Shown: in pieces, positions 55,601 through 61,229 of the stretch | Numbering within the stretch: position 1 is the first letter of the stretch | Layout: every line of letters starts with the position of its first letter | Origin: Aquila chrysaetos chrysaetos | Lineage: Eukaryota > Chordata > Aves > Accipitriformes > Accipitridae | DNA: 64,000 nt | Assembly: GCF_900496995.4 (NCBI RefSeq) | Contig: NC_044029.1 | Span: 1,612,001 to 1,676,000, forward strand | Reading direction: 5' to 3' | Translations under genes and position numbers: made by a program | The notes under the pieces: model-generated | Seen by the model: only the letters and a program-made list of their open reading frames with translations | Told to the model about the DNA's origin: nothing | Databases searched by the model: none

Positions 55601-58600
55601 TGCCGGTCCCACTACCGACCTCTGAGGAACACTACTCGTCACTGCTCTCCACTCGGACATTGAGCTGTTGACTGCAACTCTTTGAGTGCGACCGTCCAGC
55701 CAATTCCTTATCCACCGAGTGGTCCGTCCATCAAATCCATGTCTCTCCAATTTAGAGACAAGGATGTCGTGCGGAACAGTGTCAAAAGCTTTGCACAAGT
55801 CTGGGTAGATGATGTCCGTTGCTCTTCCCTTATCCACCAACGCTGTAACCTCATTGTAAAAGGCCACCGAATTTATCAGGCACGGTTTGCCCTTAGTGAA
55901 GCCATGTTGGCTGTCACCAATCACCTCCTTATTTTCCATGTGCCTTAGCATAGTTTCCAGGAGGATCTGCTCCATGATCTTGCCAGGCACAGAGGTGAGA
56001 CTGACTGGCCTGTACTTCCCCGGGTCTTTCTTTTTTCCCTTTTTAAAAATGGGCATTGTTTCCCCTTTTCCAGTCAGTGGGAACTTCCCTGGACTGCCAT
56101 GACTTCTCAAATATGATGGATAGTGGCGTAGCCACTTCATCCACCAGTTCCCTCAGGACCTGCAGATGCATCTCATCAGGTCCTGTGGACTTGCGCACCT
56201 TCAGGTTCCTTAGATGGTCTCGAACCTGATCTTCTCCTATGATGGGTGGTTCTTCATTCTCCCAGTCCCTGCCTTTGCCTTCTGTGACTTGGATAGTGTG
56301 GCTGGAGCACTTGCCGGTGAAGACCAAGGCAAAAAAGCCACGGAGTACCTCATCCTTCTGCATGTCCTGGGTAACCAGGTCTCCCATTTCCTTCTGGAGG
56401 GGGCCCACATTTTCCCTAGTCTTTCTTTTATCACCAGAATGAACCAGAGGCTGTAGTTTCACATATACTTTAAGTCACTTTATGACTTTATGCCATAACT
56501 GTAGCTGCCCATTTTCTAATTCTGGAACACATGCTTCTGCAGCCTTGCACTAAGCCAAATTGGGAAACTAATCCAAGTTAAAACAAACGTGACTAAAAAT
56601 CCTTTTTAATTCACTTCCCATGGCAGCCTCAGAAACACATATATCAGTTAAAAAAACTGTATGTAAATAAATAGCACAAGGTAGGGGAAGGTTAGGATTT
56701 ATTTTTTTCAGCCTCTGTGCTGGATTACATTTTGTGAAACTAGGACCTCATTTATGGCATGTAAGATGTGTTTTGATGCTGACTGGAACTCTTCATTATG
56801 CCACATGGTAAGTGTTTACAGCATGCTATTATGCAGCTGAGTGGTTAAAATACTTAAATAGTAAGTCTTCTGGTCTAGTTACATTTCATGTGTTACGCTC
56901 AGTACTGTACTGTGCTGACTGCCTTCTAGTACTGCAGCCACAGAACTTCTTGCCTAGACTTTCATTTGTATTACTTCTGCCGCAGAAGTATAAAATACAA
57001 ACTTGTCAGTGCTTTCATGTCTTTCACTACTTTACTGACAGAGACCATACCTTATTGATTTCTTGTTCTTTTTTTAAATTTTTTTTTAATTATATTTTGT
57101 TCACCATGTTTTCCAGATCCACAAGCACCTGTGGTCCCATACTGGCACTTGCCTGGCTTGGGCATTATCGTCTACCTGCTGAAACAGAGCACTAGTGATT
57201 TCTTCAGTTACTATGATAGCCATCGTCAGAGTGTTAACAAACTGCAAAATGTGGAGCAACTCCCACCAGATGAAATAAAAGAGGTAATAGGTCTTCTGAC
57301 TCTGTAGTCTCTGTATTGTTTGTAACTCAGACATAGCTGTAACAGACTCCAAAGCATCTTGGATAAGTAAATAGTTCCAGGTTTTGTGCATATTCCTTTC
57401 TACTGTTGATGAAGGGGTCCATAGAATGAGTGACCTAAAACTTCAGGGAAAATATTGGGCTTAACTTTGTAAAAGTTGTGATTTTCATTATAGTTGCTTG
57501 GGGATACATTTAATTTCCCCATTTTTTAGTCAGCAAAGTTATGCAAATTAAAAATGCAGAGCACATTTTTAAAGAAATAATAGCTGACAAGGAAGTTCTA
57601 GGTATTGATAAGTAATTTTATTTGCTTATTCTTTTGATGCTCTGTGATTTGCTACAATCTTCTTGTTTTTCTTCTTATCACAGCTGTGTCAGTCAGTTAT
57701 GCCAGCTGGGGTTGACAAAATCTCCACTTCCCAAAAATACGTTTTGGCAAGGCGACGCCTGGTGAAGCTGATAAACAACCGAGCCAAGCTGCTTTCTCTC
57801 TGTTCTTGTATCCTTCTAAAATTGAAATGACCTCAAGGTGATGCTCCAGAAAAAGCAGAGAAATAGGAACAGGTTCTTTTTACCTGGATTTCTGACCACT
57901 TTGAACAACGCTTTTTGCAAGAAGGAAATTTGAAATTATGAAAATTAAATTAGTAAGAGGGTATTGTTCTGCTATTGTCAGAATGTAAATATTTTCAAGT
58001 TAGTAATTCCCATCATGGAGACCCTGCTAGGACTTTCTACAATATTATAATGGAGGAGTTATTACAGCCCAGCTCTTCAATTCAGTATCCAGACCCACTA
58101 AACATTTGCATGTGTACAAGTGTGGTGGAAGAAATATTTTGACAAATATTTAATTTTGAGGTGCCTGTCAGAGCAACTGGAGTTTCCAGTCTTACCGTCA
58201 ACCTTGTATAAACCTGATCTCATAAACATCAGTAACTCTATGGAAACAGATAGTCACACACAAAATAATTGTCTGTAGTGGATCAGATTTTTCCTCTGAA
58301 AGCTAATTTGGGAAGGGTGTGCTCTTGCAGACTTACCTGTTGTAACTTAAGATGTTACTGCCATCCCCAGCTTTGTAACCTCAGCTTTAATTCGCTGTCT
58401 CTGCAGCCGAGCTATCATTACAAATCACATGAGCACTCGCACCCTGCTGTGGTGCATCGCTGGTTTAAAGCCTCTTCGGGGTGAGTAGCAGTCATTGAAG
58501 CAACCCCGCCAGCACTGCTCCTGAAGCAGGTAAGGAGGGTGCAAGCGATCCGTTGCCAGGCCATAGCGGTGAGGGTGAGAAGCTTCTCCTGGAGGAGGTG

Positions 58601-61024
58601 GCAAATGGTTGAGCTAACGTCTTCAGCTGCTTCAAAGTGTATAAATATGCTCATACAGTAAATGTACAATCGAAAGACAACAAAATCAGACTCCTTCACT
58701 TAGATGTGTCTACAGATATTATAGAAACATGTCTCTTCATTCTTTGGCGTCATCTGGAACACTATCTACTGCATTGCACACCCACTGACTCCCAAGACCC
58801 GCTGCTGTCCTCCAGGATGTCATTTAAGAAAGGAAGGCTGCAAGGTAAAATTTCTCAAACATCAAAGTGCCTTTGAATAAATTCTGATGGTTAACTTTAA
58901 AACTGATTTGCTACTATTAATATTTTGCCATTTATATTTAATAAGAGGTTTGGTTTTGATTTGGTATACCTTTGTATTTTTTTTTTTTTTTTATTCTTAC
59001 TGGAGAATTGGTAATACAAATATTGTTGAGTCATAGACTTTTGGGTTTTGTCTATTACACATAACCTCCAAAGGAAGGTAAAATCAAGGCTTTTACTTCT
59101 GTTGTTCAAACCAAGTGAAGTTCAAGTAATATAATCAGATCAGTGATTCAAAACAATTTATAGGAAAATATTTCAATGAAATAATCTAAGATGAAATAAA
59201 GAACTAAAATTAATATTGGTGGGTTTAAAAGTATTTTCAGAATTGTAGGCCCTATTGATTCAATAGAAGATTTCAAGTTTGTTGAATTTTGGTTTTTAAA
59301 AAAAATAAAAATTAGGAATGGAAGTCAGTCAGAAAGGGAGAAGTGACCCAGAGAAGAGCTTTTTGCTTAAAGTGCCATGTTGTGTGATCAAAATTATTTA
59401 TGGCTCTTACTTAAGGTATTTTCTCTAAATCATTTAAGTCCAAAAATGAGTATAATTTCTAATGCACAAGTTTACTGACCAATTTGGAATACTGCGTTTT
59501 AAACTCATTTTCTAACTTGATGTGGAGAAGATAGTGTGGAGCAGCCAACATAATTTTAACGTCTCGTTTTCTATCACTAGATTCCTTTGGTTCAGAGCCT
59601 AACTTGGATTTCAGCAGCGGACTGAATCGAGTGAGCCAGCATGATATTGAACAGGTGAGATGTGACAGTCTACTGAAAAGTACCGAATGCGCTTGATTAC
59701 CATACAGCTATCGAGAGCAGTCTGATGACTGTCGCTCTCCCACCTCTGAACAACCTGTGGTAACACCAACAGGATATAACTTAATTTAGGATTAATGAAG
59801 CATTGCAAAATTTTGGGGGGGAAGTATTATGATGCAGGTATCAGTTGTGCTGCTGCACACATATTTTTGAGTCTTCATATAAAAAGTTAAATGAAAAATG
59901 ACCTAGACTTACCAAAAAAATTAATCATTCTTTTTCTCTTGTAAACCAGTGAAATGGAATGTATTTTTTTAGTAATAGCTTTCTGAAAATGTCAGTTATC
60001 CTTGAAAGACTCGCAACATGAGGGCAGGATTCCCGGTCTTCTGTGATACTATAGCTGTTTACTACAGGTCACCTGCAGCTAGGCTGTAGAGAAATGAGAC
60101 TGAAAAGGGTAACAGAAACTGAGGAGACTATAAAACGTGAATGTTAGCAAAGAAGTGATTTCTGCTTACAGAGTGATTTAATGGTTTGTGTAAATTTGAT
60201 GCAGAGGTGGCAGAAAAAAAATACCATTTTTATTAATAAATCCCACTAACATTTCTATTGCTGTTTGTGCAGAAAAATGTGCTCAAAACCTGTGCATTCT
60301 CAAGTACCCTTATAAGATCTAGAATTATAAGAACAGTTGTGTGTTTTCTGATGAGGCATCTGTCTTATTTCATTTGTTCAAAAGCAAAATATACAGTAAC
60401 ATCTTGCGAAAATACTTAGAACATAATTAATTTTTTTAGGGATGTTTACATATGTATTAATGAAAAATGTTGTCTATGCACATGAACTGTGCACTCCTAA
60501 ACAGTCCTTAAAGGACTAGGTAAATTTTAATGGGAAGAAGTGTTTGTATGACTGTAACTGAAGAAGCTGAATTATATGAGACTGTTTAATTCCTAAAACT
60601 TGGAGGGGTCGTAAGGTGGCAATATTTGGGTAATCTGTAAATGCTCTGAGTCACCCAAAAACCTCTGTAGAAAGGCTATCCATTACACAATTTAGAGAGA
60701 AAAATGTAAGGGAAGAATGCAAGCAGTACTTACTAGGGGAGTCAGAAAAAACATACTTTTGAAAGTGGCTTAGAGAATAAATCATAGTTGACAGGTAGTT
60801 GATGATGGATAAGCTGACATTCCAGAAAGAGAAGATTTTGTACTGATGACTGCAACAAATCTGTTTCTCAGCTTCAGATAGAAGCCACAAACAGCTTTGG
60901 TGAATCTCTGCAGAAGAAGCTCCTGGACATCGAAGGATTATATTCTAAGGTTCGGTCACGATACACCTTTATTCAAGCCCTTGTTAGACGTATCCGTGGT
61001 CTCCTAAGGATATCAAGGACCTAA
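6554..61024 (+). CDS. NUP205: Nuclear pore complex protein Nup205 (complete, 43 coding exons)
   Basis: NUP205 is a scaffold nucleoporin of the inner ring of the nuclear pore complex, orthologous to yeast Nup192 and paralogous to NUP188. In the family it forms a long question-mark-shaped alpha-solenoid that binds NUP93 and NUP35 (NUP53). The 43 exons splice to 6045 nt, 2014 residues plus stop, against 2012 in human, with no in-frame stop or frameshift. Identity to the mammalian protein is very high throughout; recognisable blocks run from LWGPYKDIW (residues 13-21) to the C-terminal [10 protein letters not shown]. All introns are GT-AG. Intron 40 has U12-type signals; introns 2, 10, 16 and 26 have weak donors. 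The Phe equivalent to human F1995, mutated in a steroid-resistant nephrotic syndrome, is kept as F1997 (60968-60970). The most divergent stretch is in exon 29. Intron 38 holds a CR1 with a nested LTR, intron 2 a solo LTR, introns 1 and 21 CR1 pieces. Exon entries below give each junction. Confidence 0.98.
7195..7925 (-). mobile_element. CR1 LINE fragment, old, antisense in NUP205 intron 1
   Basis: Read on the plus strand the piece shows the familiar reverse-complement CR1 phrases: tggcccagcac near 7232, tgttccaaagtgtggccaccctcacag near 7360-7386 and the stretch after 7680 about a partner-specific tail, ending near cattaggtt at 7920. Alignment to CR1 is by eye and many substitutions and small gaps suggest an old copy. 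No intact reading frame remains. It represents the 3' part of the element, as usual for 5'-truncated LINEs. Confidence 0.75.
7926..11462. other. Remainder of NUP205 intron 1
   Basis: No element or conserved exon recognised. Low-complexity pieces are an A run at 8260-8271, short G and T runs, and AT-rich stretches. The intron ends in a pyrimidine-rich tract (tttcttctttt) before the acceptor at 11461-11462. Confidence 0.6.
11463..11605 (+). CDS. NUP205: NUP205 exon 2
   Basis: Residues 10-57, from [12 protein letters not shown] to DFISLFRNP. Acceptor ttcttcttttag. The donor is CCG|GTACTG, a weak match to GTAAGT; read-through would add three residues (VLD) and stop at 11615-11617. Confidence 0.95.
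11904..12485 (+). mobile_element. Solo LTR of an ERVL-like endogenous retrovirus, in intron 2
   Basis: A 582-bp block beginning gtcgtggtttaaccc and ending aaatcaggaca, flanked by a 5-bp direct repeat (atcag at 11899-11903 and 12486-12490). It is similar along much of its length to the LTR at about 63055-63570 and shares its 3' part with the copy at 54581-54916. The 5-bp target duplication fits ERVL-class integration. No internal retroviral genes flank it, so it is a solo LTR left by recombination. Family naming is from memory of bird LTRs and needs a repeat-library search. Confidence 0.85.
13220..13391 (+). CDS. NUP205: NUP205 exon 3
   Basis: Residues 58-114 plus one base of 115, from [11 protein letters not shown] through [17 protein letters not shown] to AVELLLAG. 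Acceptor ctcttgcag, donor CTG|GTGAGA. Nearly invariant against mammals. Confidence 0.97.
14361..14505 (+). CDS. NUP205: NUP205 exon 4
   Basis: Residues 115-162 plus two bases of 163, including [13 protein letters not shown] and [14 protein letters not shown]. Acceptor cattcaatag, donor CAG|GTCTGT. Confidence 0.96.
15474..15633 (+). CDS. NUP205: NUP205 exon 5
   Basis: Residues 163-216, from [15 protein letters not shown] to [12 protein letters not shown]. Acceptor ttccgttttag, donor GAG|GTAAAT. Joins the next exon in phase 0. Confidence 0.96.
17594..17822 (+). CDS. NUP205: NUP205 exon 6
   Basis: Residues 217-292 plus one base of 293, from [17 protein letters not shown] to [19 protein letters not shown]. 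Acceptor tcttttaaag, donor AAG|GTAATG. Followed by a 165-bp intron, the shortest in the gene. Confidence 0.97.
17988..18152 (+). CDS. NUP205: NUP205 exon 7
   Basis: Residues 293-347 plus one base of 348, from [18 protein letters not shown] to [18 protein letters not shown]. Acceptor gttcttcaag, donor CAG|GTAAAT. Confidence 0.97.
18925..19100 (+). CDS. NUP205: NUP205 exon 8
   Basis: Residues 348-406, from [16 protein letters not shown] to DFLALMPMK. Acceptor ttgcccag, donor AAA|GTAAGT (optimal). Confidence 0.97.
19101..22198. other. NUP205 intron 8, no recognised element
   Basis: The second-longest intron (3.1 kb). I see only low-complexity DNA: T-rich stretches around 20910 and 21538-21556, an A run at 22036-22050, and a C-rich patch near 21590-21620. 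No exon-like or transposon-like sequence was recognised. Confidence 0.6.
22199..22315 (+). CDS. NUP205: NUP205 exon 9
   Basis: Residues 407-445, from [18 protein letters not shown] to [10 protein letters not shown]. Acceptor ctgtgtag, donor TTA|GTAAGC. Confidence 0.97.
23882..24019 (+). CDS. NUP205: NUP205 exon 10
   Basis: Residues 446-491, from [19 protein letters not shown] to [12 protein letters not shown]. Acceptor ctctgatag. The donor CAG|GTTATC departs from consensus; intron retention would give a stop after two codons. Confidence 0.96.
25166..25316 (+). CDS. NUP205: NUP205 exon 11
   Basis: Residues 492-541 plus one base of 542, from [16 protein letters not shown] to [14 protein letters not shown]. 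Acceptor tattttttctag, donor ATG|GTAAGA. Confidence 0.97.
26089..26294 (+). CDS. NUP205: NUP205 exon 12
   Basis: Residues 542-610, including [36 protein letters not shown] and [16 protein letters not shown]. Acceptor atttttctag, donor TGG|GTAAGT. Confidence 0.97.
27667..27849 (+). CDS. NUP205: NUP205 exon 13
   Basis: Residues 611-671, from [18 protein letters not shown] to [12 protein letters not shown]. Acceptor aactctgtag, donor CAG|GTATTT. Confidence 0.97.
29015..29065 (+). CDS. NUP205: NUP205 exon 14
   Basis: The shortest internal exon, 51 nt, encoding residues 672-688 ([17 protein letters not shown]). Acceptor ctcttttgaag, donor GAG|GTAAGG. Its length is a multiple of three, so skipping would keep the frame. 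Confidence 0.95.
29664..29873 (+). CDS. NUP205: NUP205 exon 15
   Basis: Residues 689-758, from [19 protein letters not shown] through [17 protein letters not shown] to [12 protein letters not shown]. Acceptor cttgggaag, with a purine-containing end; donor AAA|GTAATT. Confidence 0.97.
30677..30776 (+). CDS. NUP205: NUP205 exon 16
   Basis: Residues 759-791 plus one base of 792, from [18 protein letters not shown] to DQYVELQ. Acceptor ttatctacag. Donor AAG|GTTAAC is weak; retention gives a stop at the next codon but one. Confidence 0.96.
32454..32591 (+). CDS. NUP205: NUP205 exon 17
   Basis: Residues 792-837 plus one base of 838, from [19 protein letters not shown] to QLDTYAPFP. Acceptor cctctctttag, donor CTG|GTATGT. 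Confidence 0.97.
32843..33032 (+). CDS. NUP205: NUP205 exon 18
   Basis: Residues 838-900 plus two bases of 901, from [18 protein letters not shown] to [10 protein letters not shown]. Acceptor gtgcactgcag, donor TAG|GTATGT. It follows a 251-bp intron. Confidence 0.97.
34119..34239 (+). CDS. NUP205: NUP205 exon 19
   Basis: Residues 901-941, from [19 protein letters not shown] to [10 protein letters not shown]. Acceptor gtatttttgaag, donor CAG|GTAAGT. Confidence 0.96.
34737..34818 (+). CDS. NUP205: NUP205 exon 20
   Basis: Residues 942-968 plus one base of 969, from [15 protein letters not shown] to LINPDE. Acceptor gaatacag, donor AGG|GTATGT. The end of this exon and the start of the next form an acidic and then basic linker that differs from mammals. 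Confidence 0.94.
35243..35407 (+). CDS. NUP205: NUP205 exon 21
   Basis: Residues 969-1023 plus one base of 1024, from [17 protein letters not shown] to [10 protein letters not shown]. The acceptor aaatcaag follows a long T run (about 35213-35234). Donor CAG|GTATGA. Confidence 0.95.
36130..36570 (+). mobile_element. CR1 LINE 3' fragment, sense orientation, in intron 21
   Basis: Shows the end of the CR1 reverse-transcriptase frame and 3' UTR in the forward direction: gaggagaagctgaggg near 6180 of this block (36185-36200), a run about gacctcatagcag near 36242, aggctccagctggatg near 36352, and a tail ending tatgagattcttt at about 36557-36569, matching the CR1 3' terminal repeat style. The copy is decayed and non-coding. 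Confidence 0.8.
37745..37869 (+). CDS. NUP205: NUP205 exon 22
   Basis: Residues 1024-1065, from [18 protein letters not shown] to [10 protein letters not shown]. The acceptor ttgtattttaag is T-rich but ends in AAG; donor CAG|GTATTC. Confidence 0.96.
38825..38939 (+). CDS. NUP205: NUP205 exon 23
   Basis: Residues 1066-1103 plus one base of 1104, from [19 protein letters not shown] to LQYLPFSIK. Acceptor gattgtcag, donor AAG|GTAATT. Confidence 0.97.
39945..40094 (+). CDS. NUP205: NUP205 exon 24
   Basis: Residues 1104-1153 plus one base of 1154, from [17 protein letters not shown] to [12 protein letters not shown]. Acceptor ccttacccag, donor TGG|GTAAGA. Confidence 0.97.
41150..41224 (+). CDS. 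NUP205: NUP205 exon 25
   Basis: 75-nt exon, residues 1154-1178 plus one base of 1179, including [17 protein letters not shown]. This acidic, flexible-looking segment is in phase (1-1), so skipping would not shift the frame. Acceptor attaccttcag, donor AAG|GTAAGC. Confidence 0.96.
41959..42116 (+). CDS. NUP205: NUP205 exon 26
   Basis: Residues 1179-1231, from [19 protein letters not shown] to [17 protein letters not shown]. Acceptor acatttccag. Donor AAG|GTGCGC is unusual. Confidence 0.96.
42434..42498. repeat. Perfect 16-bp inverted repeat in intron 26
   Basis: Left arm 42434-42449 (CAGTACACAGCTATGT) and right arm 42483-42498 are exact reverse complements, with a 33-base centre that itself contains the 14-bp palindrome ATGTAGTACTACAT starting at 42446. 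In RNA this can form a long hairpin. I cannot tell a decayed MITE from chance or a local inversion. Confidence 0.85.
43055..43135 (+). CDS. NUP205: NUP205 exon 27
   Basis: 81-nt exon, residues 1232-1258, from [19 protein letters not shown] to QRPLLME. Phase 0 on both sides. Acceptor ttaatttcag, donor GAG|GTAAGT. Confidence 0.97.
43264..43293 (+). repeat. 30-base G homopolymer in intron 27
   Basis: An uninterrupted run of 30 G between ctgaaa and agacatt. Runs like this are G-quadruplex forming and hard to sequence, so the length is uncertain. Confidence 0.9.
43891..43932 (+). repeat. 42-base homopyrimidine tract in intron 27
   Basis: C and T blocks (TC8, a T run of about 16, CTTT, C13) with no purine, about 100 bp before exon 28. 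Such a tract is a candidate for triplex DNA but may simply be a degenerate homopolymer. Confidence 0.9.
44034..44225 (+). CDS. NUP205: NUP205 exon 28
   Basis: Residues 1259-1322, from [18 protein letters not shown] through [18 protein letters not shown] to [11 protein letters not shown]. Acceptor ggtgttcag, donor AAG|GTAATG. Confidence 0.97.
45811..45868 (+). repeat. Long pyrimidine tract before exon 29
   Basis: About 58 bases of almost pure T and C directly upstream of the acceptor gtattaag of exon 29. It serves as, and greatly exceeds, a normal polypyrimidine tract. A similar tract precedes exon 32 (48712-48766). Confidence 0.85.
45874..46144 (+). CDS. NUP205: NUP205 exon 29
   Basis: The longest coding exon, 271 nt, residues 1323-1412 plus one base of 1413. 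It starts [17 protein letters not shown] and ends [10 protein letters not shown]. The middle (about residues 1350-1380, rich in Q, P and S) is the part least like mammals, probably a surface loop. Donor CAG|GTGTGT. Confidence 0.97.
46568..46666 (+). CDS. NUP205: NUP205 exon 30
   Basis: Residues 1413-1445 plus one base of 1446, including [19 protein letters not shown] and [10 protein letters not shown]. Acceptor catgaacag, donor CAG|GTATGG. Confidence 0.97.
47870..48018 (+). CDS. NUP205: NUP205 exon 31
   Basis: Residues 1446-1495, from [18 protein letters not shown] to [11 protein letters not shown]. Acceptor cttctttttacag, donor CGG|GTAAGT. Confidence 0.97.
48769..48960 (+). CDS. NUP205: NUP205 exon 32
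   Basis: Residues 1496-1559, from [19 protein letters not shown] to [10 protein letters not shown]. The acceptor ccatcctag follows a long C/T tract; donor ATG|GTAATA. Confidence 0.97.
49162..49283 (+). CDS. NUP205: NUP205 exon 33
   Basis: Residues 1560-1599 plus two bases of 1600, from [19 protein letters not shown] to DMRPETDHQ. Acceptor cttgtctctag; donor GGG|GTAAGT chosen to keep the frame into MYGMRD. Confidence 0.95.
49559..49601 (+). repeat. (TTA)n microsatellite in intron 33
   Basis: About 14 uninterrupted ATT/TTA triplets. A polymorphic-marker type of repeat with no coding role. Confidence 0.95.
50453..50591 (+). CDS. NUP205: NUP205 exon 34
   Basis: Residues 1600-1646, from [18 protein letters not shown] to [12 protein letters not shown]. 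Acceptor acctcttaag, donor CAG|GTAAGT. Followed by a 219-bp intron. Confidence 0.96.
50811..50937 (+). CDS. NUP205: NUP205 exon 35
   Basis: Residues 1647-1688 plus one base of 1689, from [19 protein letters not shown] to GIISKAALP. Acceptor ctgtggtacag, donor CTG|GTAGGA. Confidence 0.97.
51875..51951 (+). CDS. NUP205: NUP205 exon 36
   Basis: 77-nt exon, residues 1689-1714, [19 protein letters not shown] to HIGRFQ. Acceptor ttttatcag, donor CAG|GTAGTG. Confidence 0.96.
52060..52195 (+). repeat. G/T-rich low-complexity tract in intron 36
   Basis: Mostly G and T, with G runs at 52084-52087, 52096-52100, 52102-52104 and 52106-52108 that could form a quadruplex in the transcript, followed by a small GGTTGG/CCAACC stem. 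A 141-codon open frame overlapping it is a composition effect. Confidence 0.8.
53457..53585 (+). CDS. NUP205: NUP205 exon 37
   Basis: 129-nt exon, residues 1715-1757, from [19 protein letters not shown] to [11 protein letters not shown]. Phase 0 both sides. Acceptor cttacggcag, donor CAG|GTAAGG. Confidence 0.97.
54132..54258 (+). CDS. NUP205: NUP205 exon 38
   Basis: Residues 1758-1799 plus one base of 1800, from [18 protein letters not shown] to [10 protein letters not shown]. Acceptor tttttggcag, donor AGG|GTGAGA. A CR1 element begins 62 bp after this donor. Confidence 0.97.
54321..56440 (-). mobile_element. CR1 LINE with broken reverse transcriptase, antisense in intron 38, split by an LTR
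   Basis: The element's 3' end is on the left: aatcagagaatggtttgggttg at 54322 is the reverse complement of a CR1 3' end. The interval 54917-56440 carries the RT portion of ORF2 on the minus strand, with [20 protein letters not shown] and the catalytic FADDTKL (F-A-D-D) visible in the frame at 55058-56140. Frames shift near 56066 and again near 55180, and several substitutions mark it as dead. The 5' part (endonuclease, ORF1) is missing, the normal 5' truncation. An LTR occupies 54581-54916. Compared with the CR1 pieces in introns 1 and 21 it is younger and longer. Confidence 0.93.
54581..54916 (+). mobile_element. ERVL-like solo LTR, internally deleted, nested in the CR1
   Basis: Begins TGTTGTGGTTTAACCCC and ends AACCAGCACA, interrupting the CR1 between ccatgtcctg and tcctattactac; tcct before and after is a likely remnant of the target duplication. 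At about 336 bp it is shorter than the 582-bp copy in intron 2. After the first 17 bases it jumps to sequence of the LTR's second half (catcactccgaac), indicating an internal deletion. Shared phrases with the other copies include gtttgggtcagctg and caacttcttgtg. Confidence 0.85.
57117..57283 (+). CDS. NUP205: NUP205 exon 39
   Basis: Residues 1800-1855, from [19 protein letters not shown] to [12 protein letters not shown]. Acceptor gttttccag, donor GAG|GTAATA. Confidence 0.97.
57684..57807 (+). CDS. NUP205: NUP205 exon 40
   Basis: Residues 1856-1896 plus one base of 1897, from [19 protein letters not shown] to RAKLLSLCS. The donor TTCTT|GTATCCTTCT is a U12-type site. Choosing it restores the exact CSxIIETC junction of mammals. 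Confidence 0.95.
57808..58715 (+). other. NUP205 intron 40, U12-type (minor spliceosome)
   Basis: The 5' site GTATCCTTC matches the U12 consensus RTATCCTTT at eight of nine positions. The 3' end has CTCCTTCACTT at 58691-58701, close to the U12 branch site TTCCTTRAC, with the branch A at 58698 17 bases before the AG, and no polypyrimidine tract in between. All three are diagnostic of minor-class introns. It holds an unspliced exon-like unit at 58407-58480 with U2-type borders. Confidence 0.88.
58716..58844 (+). CDS. NUP205: NUP205 exon 41
   Basis: Residues 1897-1939 plus one base of 1940, from [19 protein letters not shown] to FKKGRLQ. Acceptor tgtgtctacag (minor class), donor AAG|GTAAAA. Confidence 0.96.
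59581..59654 (+). CDS. NUP205: NUP205 exon 42
   Basis: 74-nt exon, residues 1940-1964, [18 protein letters not shown] to QHDIEQ. Acceptor ctatcactag, donor CAG|GTGAGA. Confidence 0.96.
60872..61024 (+). CDS. NUP205: NUP205 exon 43 (coding part, with stop)
   Basis: Residues 1965-2014 and TAA at 61022-61024, from [19 protein letters not shown] to [12 protein letters not shown]. The last residue is T where human has N. Acceptor ctgtttctcag. Confidence 0.98.
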   Translation, partial: LQIEATNSFGESLQKKLLDIEGLYSKVRSRYTFIQALVRRIRGLLRISRT

Positions 61025-61225
61025 AAGACTCTGATACATGTTGCTTGCCTCTTGAAGCAGTGTACTAGCGCAGGCCTTCTGGATCATCAGATTTTATAGA
61101 TCATACGTTTTCTAAATAATGTCAGAAATATTTTGTTACTTTTTTTCTTATCCCTATGGATCAGTTTTGTGTATTCTTTCCTACTGCTCCCAACTTGACA
61201 GGAAAAATAAAGGATTGTTTTTAAC
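61025..61225 (+). other. NUP205: NUP205 3' UTR
   Basis: About 200 bases from the stop codon to the expected cleavage site, just after the AATAAA at 61206-61211 and followed by a T-rich stretch. A second AATAAA at 61684-61689 could give a longer form. Confidence 0.7.
61206..61211 (+). terminator. Poly(A) signal AATAAA of NUP205
   Basis: Canonical hexamer 182 bases after the stop codon, followed within 10 bases by ggattgttttt, a U-rich downstream element. Confidence 0.8.
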
Positions 61226-61229
61226 AGAG

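Noticed and set aside
55058..56140. 360-codon minus-strand frame as a functional gene
   Set aside because: It is the CR1 reverse transcriptase, with frameshifts on both sides and missing 5' domains. It is a dead transposon.
55379..56456. Plus-strand open frames of 67-94 codons opposite the CR1
   Set aside because: They are antisense shadows of the CR1 reverse-transcriptase frame.
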